Shown: positions 1 to 8,311 of the stretch, in pieces
Numbering within the stretch: position 1 is the stretch's first letter
Layout of the letters: each line of letters begins with the position of its first letter
NCBI GenBank assembly: GCA_016125335.1
Contig: WGLY01000013.1
Span: 99,846 to 163,845, forward strand
From: Frankiales bacterium
Lineage (GTDB): Bacteria > Actinomycetota > Actinomycetes > S36-B12 > CAIYMF01
Length of the DNA: 64,000 nucleotides
Direction: 5' to 3'
Notes under the pieces: model-generated
Database searches by the model: none
Seen by the model: the letters and a program-made list of their open reading frames with translations, nothing else
What the model was told of the DNA's origin: nothing
Translations under genes and position numbers: made by a program

Positions 1-345
1 CCGCGCCGCCGGCAGCCGCGCGGCGAACCGCTCCATGCGCTCGAACTTCGCCGTGTCCCTCCGGCGCCGCCACTCCGGGTGGTACAGGTACTGCACGCGT
101 CCGGCGTCGTCGACCCCGGTCGCCTGGAGGTGGCCGGAGGGGTCCCGGCAGATCCACACGTCGCGCCAGGCCGGCGGGATCGCGAGCCCGCGGATGCGCT
201 CGCGCGTGGTGGCCGAGGGCGCCCAGCCGGTCACGTCGTCGCGGTAGGAGAAGCCCGTGCCACGGCGGCGGCGGCGGATCCCGGGATCGTCGGGAGAGCT
301 GCGGCGCAGGCCGGTCGGGCGGGTGGTGCGGCGGTCAGCGGGCAC
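1..345 (-). CDS. Type IB DNA topoisomerase, N-terminal part (cut by window edge)
   Basis: This is the N-terminal 115 codons of a eukaryote-like type IB DNA topoisomerase, which relaxes supercoils through a transient 3'-phosphotyrosyl nick. The reverse strand reads GTGFSY, then IRGLAIPPAW, VWICRDPSGHLQATG and QYLYHPEWRRRRD, followed by KFERM. These are the family's characteristic N-terminal and DNA-clamp motifs. The catalytic Tyr and the rest of the C-terminal domain lie beyond base 1. The GTG at 345 is chosen because AGGAGG stands five bases upstream. About 65 bases separate it from the end of the DUF6671 gene on the same strand. Identification rests on motif recall, not a search. Confidence 0.85.
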   Translation of the reverse strand, partial: MPADRRTTRPTGLRRSSPDDPGIRRRRRGTGFSYRDDVTGWAPSATTRERIRGLAIPPAWRDVWICRDPSGHLQATGVDDAGRVQYLYHPEWRRRRDTAKFERMERFAARLPAAR

Positions 346-412
346 CTCGTCCTCCTCGCGTCGACCGGCCACCTACCCGCCGACCGGCCGCCCACACAGG
401 ACCGACCTCCGC

Positions 413-1258
413 TCAGGGGTTGCACCGGTCGCAGTGCGCGGGGTCCGCGGCCTCGCGCACGGGCTCGCGCCGTTCGTGACCGCACCCCGGGCAGCCCAGC
501 AGCCGGGCGGCGGCACGACGCGTCGGGGCGCCGCACGCTCGGCAGGGCAGGCCCGGCTCGACCCGGGCGACCCCGAAACCGGGCCGCTCGCACGACGGGC
601 ACGGCGTCATCAGTCGCCGGGCCAGTCGCTCGGCAGCGCGCCTGATCACGGGACGGCGGGTCGGGCAGAGGTGGGCCCGCAGGTCGGTCTCCACGATCGC
701 GCGCCCGTCGCGGGACGCGTCCGCGGCGGCCACCACCGCGCGGCGCAGCGCCTCGGGCTCGACGATCCCCTTGGTGATCCGCGCCGGGGAGTCGTCGGCG
801 GGACGGCAGACGAGCGCCTGCGACGGGAAGCCCACACGCGCGAGGAACTCGGCGGGGTCGTGCCCGGGCGTCACCGTCACGGAGGCGGCCGCGGTGTCGA
901 AGGACACCTCTCGCTCCACCACGACCAGCCCCAGGCGGTCGTCGACGAGCAGGACGACCTCGACGTCGACCGTGGTGAACGGGGCGTCGGGGTGCGGTCC
1001 GAAGCTGCCCTCCGAGGCGAGGCCGGCGTCCAGTCCGCTCACCCGCATCCCGGCGCGGGCCTTGCGCTCGGCCACCGCGACGGGGTCGCCCGCCCGCGGC
1101 TTCTCGCCGGTGAAGGTGCCGAAGGCGTCCGTGTCGACGTCGGCCACCACCACCGTGAGGCTGGTGGGCCGCAGCGCCGGCGCGATCTCGCCCTCCTTGC
1201 CGTGCCGCGTGGCCAGCGCCGCGGTGCGACCCTCGAAGGGAGCGGCCGTCGGGCTCAC
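413..1258 (-). CDS. DUF6671 family protein
   Basis: This 281-residue protein has no known function. The N-terminus (FEGRTAALATRHGKE) and the GLASEGSFGPHP block are what I recall as the DUF6671 signature. The C-terminal 60 residues hold several CxxC or CxxxC groups (CPSC, CRAC, CPGC, CDRC) that look like a zinc ribbon. The GTG start overlaps the cysN stop codon in a GGTGA arrangement, so translation is probably coupled to cysN. It is the last gene of the operon dabBA-cysD-cysN-DUF6671. Its position suggests a link to sulfate activation or inorganic carbon use, but the sequence does not show what it does. Confidence 0.75.
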   Translation of the reverse strand: MSPTAAPFEGRTAALATRHGKEGEIAPALRPTSLTVVVADVDTDAFGTFTGEKPRAGDPVAVAERKARAGMRVSGLDAGLASEGSFGPHPDAPFTTVDVEVVLLVDDRLGLVVVEREVSFDTAAASVTVTPGHDPAEFLARVGFPSQALVCRPADDSPARITKGIVEPEALRRAVVAAADASRDGRAIVETDLRAHLCPTRRPVIRRAAERLARRLMTPCPSCERPGFGVARVEPGLPCRACGAPTRRAAARLLGCPGCGHERREPVREAADPAHCDRCNP

Positions 1259-2586
1259 CGGCCGAGCGCCGCCATGCCGGCCGCCAGCGTCGTCCCGTCC
1301 TGACGGTCGACGAGCAGGAACGCACCCGTGCGGCGCAGCTCGCGGTAGTCGTCGATCGGCAGCGGCTCCGCGAGCCGCAGGGAGACCCGGCCGATGTCGT
1401 TGAGCGCCAGCGGTTTCCCGTCGTCGACGTGGTCGAGGGTCACGAGGTCGAGCCGGCTGCGCACCGCACCCACCCTGGCCAGCGTCGTTCGGGTTCCGTG
1501 GTGCACCAGCAGCTGGGCGCCCTCCTCGACGACGCGGTCGGCCAGCACGCACACGGTGGCCTCGAGCTCGCGCACGGGCAGCGGACGCCCGGCGACGCCG
1601 GCCAGCAGGTCGCCCCGCGCCGCGTCGACATCGTCGGCGAGCCGCAGCACCACCGACTGCATCGCCGACGCCGCGTCCAGCGGGCCGTCGAGGCCGTCGA
1701 TCGCCGCCACCCGCGTCTCGCGCCCCGACGGCAGCACGACGACGGGATCGCCCACCCGCACGACGCCGTGGGCGACGCGGCCGGCCAGCCCCCGGTAGTC
1801 GGGGTGCTCGGCGGTGCGGGGCCGCAGCACGACCTGCACCGGGAAGCGGAACGGCTCGAGGTCCGGCTCCGTGCCGACCGGCACGCCCTCGAGGTGCTCG
1901 AGCAGCGTGGGCCCGTGGTGCCACGGCATCCGGTCCGACCGGGTGACGACGTTGTCGCCGTGCAGGGCGGAGACGGGCACCGGCACCACGTCGTCGAGCC
2001 CCAGCGCCGACGCCACCGTCGCGAAGTCCGCCCGGATCGCCGCGTACACCTCCGGGTCGAAGCCCACCAGGTCCATCTTGTTCACGACCAGAGCGACGTG
2101 CCGCACGCCGAGCAGGGCCGTGACCGCCGCGTGCCTGCGGGTCTGCTCGACCACGCCGCGGCGCGCGTCGACGAGCACGAGGGCGAGCTCCGCGGTGGAG
2201 GCGCCGGTCACCATGTTGCGCGTGTACTCCACGTGCCCCGGTGTGTCGGCGAGGACGAACGAGCGGCGCGGTGTCGTGAAGTAGCGGTGCGCGACGTCGA
2301 TCGTGATGCCCTGCTCGCGCTCGGCGCGCAGGCCGTCCGTGAGCAGCGCGAGGTCGGCCTCGACGAGCCCGCGCTCGCGGCTGGCCCGCTCCACCGAGGC
2401 GAGCGTGTCGGACAGCACGGAGCGGGTGTCGTGCAGCAGCCGCCCGACGAGCGTGGACTTGCCGTCGTCGACGGAGCCGGCGACGGCGAGCCGGAGCAGG
2501 TCGCGCGGCGCCGGGTCCACGAGCGGCCGCGGCGACGCGGGGCCGTCCGGGTGGAGCACCGCGGCGGACAGGAGCGGCTCGGTCAT
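1255..2586 (-). CDS. cysN: Sulfate adenylyltransferase subunit 1 (GTPase)
   Basis: CysN is the GTPase subunit of ATP sulfurylase; GTP hydrolysis drives formation of adenylyl sulfate (APS) from ATP and sulfate by CysD. The 443-residue protein has the P-loop GSVDDGKS at about residues 37-44, then DTPGH, NKMD, and the EF-Tu-like beta-barrel domains behind. There is no fused CysC kinase domain, since the protein ends soon after the barrel domains. The ATG at 2586 lies one base past the cysD stop codon. An upstream in-frame extension into cysD is ignored because it would read through cysD coding sequence. No cysC, cysH or other APS-using gene lies in the window, so the fate of APS here is not visible. 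Confidence 0.95.
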   Translation of the reverse strand: MTEPLLSAAVLHPDGPASPRPLVDPAPRDLLRLAVAGSVDDGKSTLVGRLLHDTRSVLSDTLASVERASRERGLVEADLALLTDGLRAEREQGITIDVAHRYFTTPRRSFVLADTPGHVEYTRNMVTGASTAELALVLVDARRGVVEQTRRHAAVTALLGVRHVALVVNKMDLVGFDPEVYAAIRADFATVASALGLDDVVPVPVSALHGDNVVTRSDRMPWHHGPTLLEHLEGVPVGTEPDLEPFRFPVQVVLRPRTAEHPDYRGLAGRVAHGVVRVGDPVVVLPSGRETRVAAIDGLDGPLDAASAMQSVVLRLADDVDAARGDLLAGVAGRPLPVRELEATVCVLADRVVEEGAQLLVHHGTRTTLARVGAVRSRLDLVTLDHVDDGKPLALNDIGRVSLRLAEPLPIDDYRELRRTGAFLLVDRQDGTTLAAGMAALGR

Positions 2587-2587
2587 C

Positions 2588-3544
2588 TCAGAAGTACCCC
2601 TCACGTTTGCGGTCCTCCATCGCCGACTCGCCGGCCCGGTCGTCGGCACGGGTGGCCCCTCGCTCGCTGACACGGCTCCCGACCAGCTCGGCGATCACCT
2701 CGTCGACCGTGCGCGCCTCGGACGCGACGGCGCCCGTGCACGACATGTCGCCCACGGTGCGGTAGCGCACGGTGCGGCGGACGACGGCCTCCCCGGGACG
2801 CGGTCCGCCCCACTCCCCCGGGGCCAGCAGCATGCCGTCGCGCTCGAAGACGTCGCGCTCGTGCGCGAGGTAGAGGGAGGGCAGCTCGATCGACTCGCGC
2901 GCGACGTACTGCCACACCGCGAGCTCGGTCCAGTTGGAGAGCGGAAACACGCGCACGTGCTCCCCGGGACGGTGCCGGCCGTTGTAGAGGTCCCACAGCT
3001 CCGGGCGCTGCCGGCGCGGGTCCCACTGGCCGAACTCGTCGCGGATGCTGAACACCCGCTCCTTGGCCCGCGCCTTCTCCTCGTCGCGGCGCCCGCCCCC
3101 GAGGACGCCGTCGAAGCGGTGCTCGGTGATCGCGTCGAGCAGCGGGACCGTCTGGAGCGGGTTGCGCGTGCCGTCCGGACGCTCCCGCAGGACTCCGCGG
3201 TCGATGTAGTCCTGGACGGAGACGACGACGAGCCGGGCCCCGTACCTCCCGACGAGCCGGTCGCGGTGCTCGAGCACCTCGGGGAAGTTGTGACCGGTGT
3301 CGACGTGCAGCAGCGTGAACGGCAGCGGCGAGGGGCGGAACGCCTTGGCGGCCAGGTGCAGCATCACGATGCTGTCCTTGCCGCCGCTGAACAGCAGCGC
3401 CGGCCGCTCGAACTGGCCGGCGGTCTCGCGCAGCACGTGCACCGCCTCGGACTCCAGGACGTCGAGCTCGCCCGGGTACGGCGCCGGCGTCTCGGTGGCG
3501 CCGTCAGCGACCATGACGAGCCGGCCGTCGGTGACCGTGCTCAT
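2588..3544 (-). CDS. cysD: Sulfate adenylyltransferase subunit 2
   Basis: CysD is the catalytic PP-loop subunit of ATP sulfurylase. It forms APS and pyrophosphate from sulfate and ATP in the cytoplasm, with CysN. The protein has 318 residues, normal for the family. SGGKDS at residues 53-58 is the PP-loop, followed by HVDTGHNFPE and GGGRRDEEKARAKER, both typical of CysD. The C-terminus KREGYF is the usual family ending. The ATG overlaps the TGA of the upstream dabBA gene (ATGA), so the two are translationally coupled. Joining of sulfate activation to an inorganic-carbon transporter in one operon is unusual. Confidence 0.96.
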   Translation of the reverse strand: MSTVTDGRLVMVADGATETPAPYPGELDVLESEAVHVLRETAGQFERPALLFSGGKDSIVMLHLAAKAFRPSPLPFTLLHVDTGHNFPEVLEHRDRLVGRYGARLVVVSVQDYIDRGVLRERPDGTRNPLQTVPLLDAITEHRFDGVLGGGRRDEEKARAKERVFSIRDEFGQWDPRRQRPELWDLYNGRHRPGEHVRVFPLSNWTELAVWQYVARESIELPSLYLAHERDVFERDGMLLAPGEWGGPRPGEAVVRRTVRYRTVGDMSCTGAVASEARTVDEVIAELVGSRVSERGATRADDRAGESAMEDRKREGYF

Positions 3545-6500
3545 CGGCGTCCCGCCTCACGCGCCATGGCCGGTGCCGCGTCTGCGTGGCCGTCCTCGCC
3601 GTCGTCGACCGGTCCGGTCACCTCGCCGTCGGGCACCCACGCCCCGTGCGGGGTGCGCCGCCGCACGGAGCGCCCGCCCGGGTCCACGGCGCACAGGGTG
3701 ATCCAGCCGCCCGTCACCAGGGCCGCCACCGCGGGCCGACGCGAGAGCGCCGCCTCGATGCGGTCGACCGGCGCGCACACCGTCGCCAGCAGCCGCTGCG
3801 GCACGTGGCGCGCCGCCGCGACGCCGCGGTCGGCGCGCGGCGCGTCCGCCATGACCGCCTGCCAGGGCAGGCCGATCCTCAGGTCGCCACGTGCACCGGT
3901 CACGACGGCGGACACCGCGGTGCCGTCGCCCACCACGTTGTGCGTGGTCTTGTCGCCCGCGCCGAACCGCAGCGGGTCCACCGTGGAGGCCCAGTACTGC
4001 GCGGTGATCCACTGCGCGACGACCACCGGCGCGGCGAGCAGCGTCTCGAGCACCGAGCCGTCGGGGTCGTCCTCGGCGCGGTAGGACTGCAGGAACACGC
4101 GGCCGTCGAGATCGGCACCGGCGGTGAGCGAGCGCGGGCCTACCACGATGGCGGCGGCGCCGGCCAGACCCCACTCGGGGCGTGGCTGCGCCCAGTCGAC
4201 GGCGCGCGCCGCCACGTGGGCGGTCAGCGTGGCGCCGGACGGTGCGGGCGGGGCGTCGGTGAGCTCGCCGGCGCGCTCGGCCCTCGTGGCGGTCGCGGCC
4301 GCCGCGAGGTCGGACCGCAGCCGCGCCAGGGTCTCGCGCTGCTCCGGCGAGAGGCGCGCCTCGTTGACGTCGAGCAGGTGCACCACGTCGCGCGTGGTGT
4401 CGTGCAGCGCCGCGACCGCGCGGGTGCCCTCCGGGACGACGATCCCGCGCGCCCGCAGGACGTCGCGCACCCGGGAGTCGTTGATCGCGGCGGCGACGGC
4501 GCGGGCGCTGACATCGCCCGCCGCACCGCCGCAGGCGCCGCAGTCGTAGGCGGCGACGTGCGGGTTGTTGGCGACGGCCCCGCCGTGACCCGCGACCACC
4601 AGCAGCGGCGCCGGGTGCGTGAGCGCGGTCGTGGCGAGGAAGCCCGCGACCGCGTCGGCGAGGGCGTCCACGCCGACGTCGGCCACGACGTCGAGCCGCC
4701 CGCCGCCGGCGGGGGCGGCGTCACCGCGTCGCGCGAGCCGGCCAAGCAGCCGGGGGCGCCAGGCCACCACGGCCAGGACCGGCGCCTGGATCCAGCCCAC
4801 CGCCTCCGCCCACGCGAAGGGCAGGCCCGGCGCCGCCTCCACCGCCCGCACCGCCGAGGCCAGCGCCGCGGTCCACCCGTCGGCGCCGTGCGGGGCGGCG
4901 GCGCGCTCGCGGACCGTCGCCGACGGGCGCAGCAGCGCGGGGGCGCGCTCGGTCACGGTGCCGTCGGCGCCGACGTGGCGCAGCGGGAGCCCGAAGAAGC
5001 CGGCCGTGCCGAAGGTCTCCCAGGGCCCGACCGACTCCAGGTGCCGCCGGAGCCGCTCGGAGCGGACGTCGATGCACGTGACCACCTGGGCGGCCGCGGC
5101 ACCCGCGGCGCCGACGTCGGGCCGCAGCGACCGGTGCAGGTCGCGCCGGTAGGCGCCGTCGAGCAGGTCCGCGCGCACGGCCGCCAGACCGCCCTCGGCC
5201 AGCGGCGCCACGAGCGCGGCCAGCTCGCGCAGGTCGGTCGCGGACAGCGCCCCGAGGTCCAGCCCGAGGGTGCGCGCCGCCGCCGCTACGAGCCGGCTCG
5301 TGGACGGCGCCGGGCGCAGGTCGACGAGGTCCGTCGCGACCAGACGGCGACCCAGCGCGCGCGGGGCGCAGGCCTCGGCCACCACCACCTCGAGCGCGAG
5401 CCGGGTGGCCACCAGCTCCGTGAGCAGCGGGTCGCCGGTCGCCGCGGCGTCGCTCGGCCCCGGTCCCGTCTCGAGGCCGGCCTCGCGCCCCAGCCGGGCG
5501 TGGCGGGCGCGCCAGGAGAGGTGGCCCGGCCAGCCCGGGTCGCGCAGCAGCAGCCGGGAGAGCAGGGCGGCCCGCTCGCGCGGCTCGAGCCCGAGGTGCT
5601 CGAGCAGGGCGGCCACGGCCGCGGCGGGGTCCTCGGGCAGGCCGGAGACGACGGACGCCGCGCCGCGCACCCGCAGCAGGTCGTCGAGGGCGGGCGCCGC
5701 GCCGCGCAGCTCGCGCCAGGGCCCGGGCTCCCCCGGCCACGGAGCCCCCGCGAGCGCGCGGGCGCAGCAGTGGTGGCCCAGGGTGCGCACCCGGCGGTCG
5801 AGCGGGCCGTCGGCCAGGCCGGCTGCCTCCATCGGAGTCCGGGCCTGCCGCACCAGGGCGAGACCGGCGTCCGCCAGCATCCCCGCGGCCTGCGCGACGT
5901 CGGCGTCGGGGACCTCGTCGTCGAGCACCAGCGCGCGCAGGAGCGGGCCGGGGTCGATGCTGCGGCCGGCGACGGCGCGCGGCCGGGTGCCCTCGCCCAG
6001 CAGCGCGGTCACCGCGCGGTCGAGGTCCTGCGCGCCGGTCGAGCCCAGCGCGTCGCGGAGGACGGCCCCGGACGGGCCGGCCTGCGCGCCCCACAGCTGC
6101 TCGGCGAGCGCCGTGGCCCGGGGGAAGCCGAGCGCCTCCACCCCGGCGAGCGGGTTGCTCGCCACGAACGAGGTCAGCGGGTACACGGGGGCCACCGCCT
6201 CGCCGGCCACCGCCACCGCCTGGCGGGCGCGCTCGGCGTCGCCGTCGGCCACGGGCGGCACGGCGAGCGCGGCCACGGGCCGGGGCGCCAGCCGCTCGCG
6301 CACCGGCCAGGGGCGCAGCGAGGCGCGGGCCACGCGGCGGGGCAGGCCGGTCGGCAGCGCGCCGCGGCGCACCGCGGTGTCGAGCCACCACGCCGCCGCG
6401 CCCACGGCGACGAGCCCCGCGACCGCGCCGCCGAGGACGGGCCCGGCGGGGTCGGCCCAGCCGGCCGGCTCCCCGAAGGCCGGGGCGAGCAGGTGGGTCA

Positions 6501-7746
6501 GTCCGCGCAGCCCCACGAGGTAGGCCGCGCCGCCGAGCAGCACGGCGGCCGAGGCGAGCAGCCGGGCGCCGGGCGCGGTCGCGCGGGTGGCGAGGTGGGC
6601 CAGCGCCAGCCAGAGGACGCCGAGCACCAGCACGAGCGGCAGCAGCTCCGCGGGGGCGCCGAGGGCCGGCCACGGACCGAGCGGCCCGGCGGCCGCGGCG
6701 GCGACCACCGCGGCGCTCGCGGCGCCCGCGCCGGCCAGCGCGCGCGCCGACAGCGGCCGGCCCGCCGGCACGGCCGGGCGCCGGGACCGGTCCACGGCAC
6801 CGCCGGCGCGCAGGAACAGGGTGGCCTTCCAGACGCCGTGGCCCACGATGTGGGCCAGCGCGGCGGCCGGCAGCCCGAGGCCGACCTGCACCGCGAGGTA
6901 GCCCATCTGCGACGACGTGGACGCCGCGAGCCGGCCCTTCACGTCCGCGCGGGTGCGCAGCTGGGCGGTGGCCACGAGCGCGGTGGTGGCGCCGAGCAGC
7001 AGCAGCGCCGCGCGGGCGGTCCACGTCGCCTGCACCAGCGGCCAGAGCAGCAGGGCGAGCACCCCGAGCCCGTTGACCAGCCCGGCGTGCAGCAGCGCGC
7101 TGACCGGCGACGGCGCCTCGGCCGTCTCCGGCAGCCAGCGGTGGGCGGGCACCAGCGCGCTGCGCACGGTCCCGGCCGCGACGACGAGCAGCGCGGCGAT
7201 CGCGACGACGGCCCCGCCCGACGCGACGGCTCCCGGGAGCGCCGCGAGGTCCCACGTGCGGGTCGTGACGCCGAGGAGCACGACCGCGGCGGCGAGCAGC
7301 GCGTCGCCGATCAGGAGCCGCGCGCGAACCAGCCGCGCCGCCTCGCGCGACTCCGCGGTGCCCGCGTGCGACACCAGCACGGGGAGGGCGAGCGAGGGCA
7401 CCGCCCAGGCGATCGCGAGGAGCGGCAGCGACGCGGCGCTCACCGCGACCACGAGCGCGAGCACCACCGCGAGCAGCGCCACGGCGTACCGCGCCACCCG
7501 GTGCTGGCCGGTCAGGTTGCGGACGCTGTAGGACGCGACGACGGCGCCCACGCCGGTGACGAGCAGGAGCAGCACGGCGGTGGCCGCCGTCGTCCGCAGC
7601 CCCACGTCGACGGTGCCGCGGTCGCCGAGGCCCACGGTGAGCAGCGACACCTCGCCCTCGCGCCCGCTGAGGGCGAGCAGCAGTGCGGCCAGCGCCCCCG
7701 CGGCCAGCAGGGACAGCACGCCTCGGACGACCCGCAGCACCATCAT
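3541..7746 (-). CDS. DabB-DabA fusion: inorganic carbon transporter (NuoL-like plus DUF2309)
   Basis: One 1401-residue chain joins two proteins that are usually separate. Residues 1 to about 510 form a many-helix membrane domain like the proton-conducting subunit DabB/NuoL, with HRWLPETAEAPSPVSALLHAG as its signature. From about residue 560 onward it is DabA (DUF2309), the carbonic-anhydrase-like subunit. The zinc ligands are present: Cys891 and Asp893 in CIDVRSE, His1054 in AGHGG and Cys1069 in DCGAC. The 15-residue His-Cys spacing equals that of characterised DabA. DAB complexes take up dissolved inorganic carbon (CO2 or bicarbonate), powered by cation flux. Two in-frame ATGs (7746, 7743) start the gene; there is no Shine-Dalgarno, and a TATTGT box seven bases upstream suggests a leaderless mRNA. 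It overlaps cysD by four bases. Confidence 0.9.
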   Translation of the reverse strand: MMVLRVVRGVLSLLAAGALAALLLALSGREGEVSLLTVGLGDRGTVDVGLRTTAATAVLLLLVTGVGAVVASYSVRNLTGQHRVARYAVALLAVVLALVVAVSAASLPLLAIAWAVPSLALPVLVSHAGTAESREAARLVRARLLIGDALLAAAVVLLGVTTRTWDLAALPGAVASGGAVVAIAALLVVAAGTVRSALVPAHRWLPETAEAPSPVSALLHAGLVNGLGVLALLLWPLVQATWTARAALLLLGATTALVATAQLRTRADVKGRLAASTSSQMGYLAVQVGLGLPAAALAHIVGHGVWKATLFLRAGGAVDRSRRPAVPAGRPLSARALAGAGAASAAVVAAAAAGPLGPWPALGAPAELLPLVLVLGVLWLALAHLATRATAPGARLLASAAVLLGGAAYLVGLRGLTHLLAPAFGEPAGWADPAGPVLGGAVAGLVAVGAAAWWLDTAVRRGALPTGLPRRVARASLRPWPVRERLAPRPVAALAVPPVADGDAERARQAVAVAGEAVAPVYPLTSFVASNPLAGVEALGFPRATALAEQLWGAQAGPSGAVLRDALGSTGAQDLDRAVTALLGEGTRPRAVAGRSIDPGPLLRALVLDDEVPDADVAQAAGMLADAGLALVRQARTPMEAAGLADGPLDRRVRTLGHHCCARALAGAPWPGEPGPWRELRGAAPALDDLLRVRGAASVVSGLPEDPAAAVAALLEHLGLEPRERAALLSRLLLRDPGWPGHLSWRARHARLGREAGLETGPGPSDAAATGDPLLTELVATRLALEVVVAEACAPRALGRRLVATDLVDLRPAPSTSRLVAAAARTLGLDLGALSATDLRELAALVAPLAEGGLAAVRADLLDGAYRRDLHRSLRPDVGAAGAAAAQVVTCIDVRSERLRRHLESVGPWETFGTAGFFGLPLRHVGADGTVTERAPALLRPSATVRERAAAPHGADGWTAALASAVRAVEAAPGLPFAWAEAVGWIQAPVLAVVAWRPRLLGRLARRGDAAPAGGGRLDVVADVGVDALADAVAGFLATTALTHPAPLLVVAGHGGAVANNPHVAAYDCGACGGAAGDVSARAVAAAINDSRVRDVLRARGIVVPEGTRAVAALHDTTRDVVHLLDVNEARLSPEQRETLARLRSDLAAAATATRAERAGELTDAPPAPSGATLTAHVAARAVDWAQPRPEWGLAGAAAIVVGPRSLTAGADLDGRVFLQSYRAEDDPDGSVLETLLAAPVVVAQWITAQYWASTVDPLRFGAGDKTTHNVVGDGTAVSAVVTGARGDLRIGLPWQAVMADAPRADRGVAAARHVPQRLLATVCAPVDRIEAALSRRPAVAALVTGGWITLCAVDPGGRSVRRRTPHGAWVPDGEVTGPVDDGEDGHADAAPAMAREAGRR

Positions 7747-7753
7747 GTGAAGG

Positions 7754-7781
7754 ACAATACCTGAAAGAGATTTCCGGTCAA
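7754..7781 (-). promoter_or_regulatory. Predicted promoter of the dabBA-cysDN operon
   Basis: On the minus strand TTGACC (7776-7781) and TATTGT (7754-7759) are separated by 16 bases. Transcription would begin about at the ATG at 7746, so the message is predicted to be leaderless. The region is visibly AT-richer than its surroundings. It lies in the 79-base gap facing the divergent regulator gene, which is an obvious candidate to control it. Confidence 0.6.
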
Positions 7782-7825
7782 CTCGAACCGCCGAGGGTGC
7801 CCGTCGCAGCCGCGGTTCGGGCAGG

Positions 7826-8266
7826 ATGGCGGTCGTGACGACGGCGTCCGGACGTGGCCGCCCCGGCCCCGCAGGGGCCGGTGGCGCGACGGGCACGGAG
7901 CCCGGCGCCGCGGAGGAGCCCGCCGGGCGGGGCTGGACGCTGCTCACCTCGCACGGCCGCGTGCTGCTGCTCATCGCGCGCCAGCCCGACATCCGCATCC
8001 GCGACATCGCCGAGCAGGCCCGGATCACCGAGCGCTCGGCGACCGGCATCGTCAGCGACCTCGAGCGGGCGGGCTACCTCACGAAGAGCCGCACCGGCCG
8101 GCGCAACACGTACGCCGTCAACGCCGACCGGGCCTTCCGCCACCCCGCCGAGGCCCCGCACCACGTCGGCGAGCTCATCGACATCTTCACCGGCAGCGAC
8201 GCCGCCAGCCCGGACGGCCATGTCCCCGCACCGCGTCCGCGGACCGCGCGCGGGCGCCGGACATGA
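7826..8266 (+). CDS. Winged-helix transcriptional regulator, MarR/ArsR-like
   Basis: This is a small (146-residue) DNA-binding protein. After a flexible Gly/Ala/Pro-rich N-terminus, residues about 36-100 form a winged helix. IRIRDIAEQARITERSATGI reads as the helix-turn-helix, and DLERAGYLTKSRTGRRNTY as the last helix and wing. The C-terminal 40 residues have no recognised domain. The gene is divergent from the dabBA operon with 79 bases between them, so it probably controls that operon or itself. The start could be ATG 7826 or GTG 7835; GTG 7835 has CAGGAT seven bases upstream and might be leaderless. The ligand is unknown. Confidence 0.75.
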   Translation: MAVVTTASGRGRPGPAGAGGATGTEPGAAEEPAGRGWTLLTSHGRVLLLIARQPDIRIRDIAEQARITERSATGIVSDLERAGYLTKSRTGRRNTYAVNADRAFRHPAEAPHHVGELIDIFTGSDAASPDGHVPAPRPRTARGRRT

Positions 8267-8301
8267 CCGTCCGCCCCACCGGGGGGCCGTGGGGCGGACG
8301 G
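8267..8301. terminator. Bidirectional hairpin terminator
   Basis: A perfect 13-bp stem (CCGTCCGCCCCAC with its complement GTGGGGCGGACGG) closes a 9-base loop. It starts directly after the regulator stop codon and ends ten bases before the stop codon of the convergent oxidase gene. It has no T-tract, as is common in high-GC actinobacteria, and probably serves both genes. Confidence 0.7.
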
Positions 8302-8311
8302 GGAAGGGGCG

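Noticed and set aside
3586..7764. A 1392-codon open frame antisense to dabBA
   Set aside because: High GC removes stop codons from antisense frames. The peptide is Arg/Gly/Ala-rich without any motif, and the minus-strand frame is clearly the gene.
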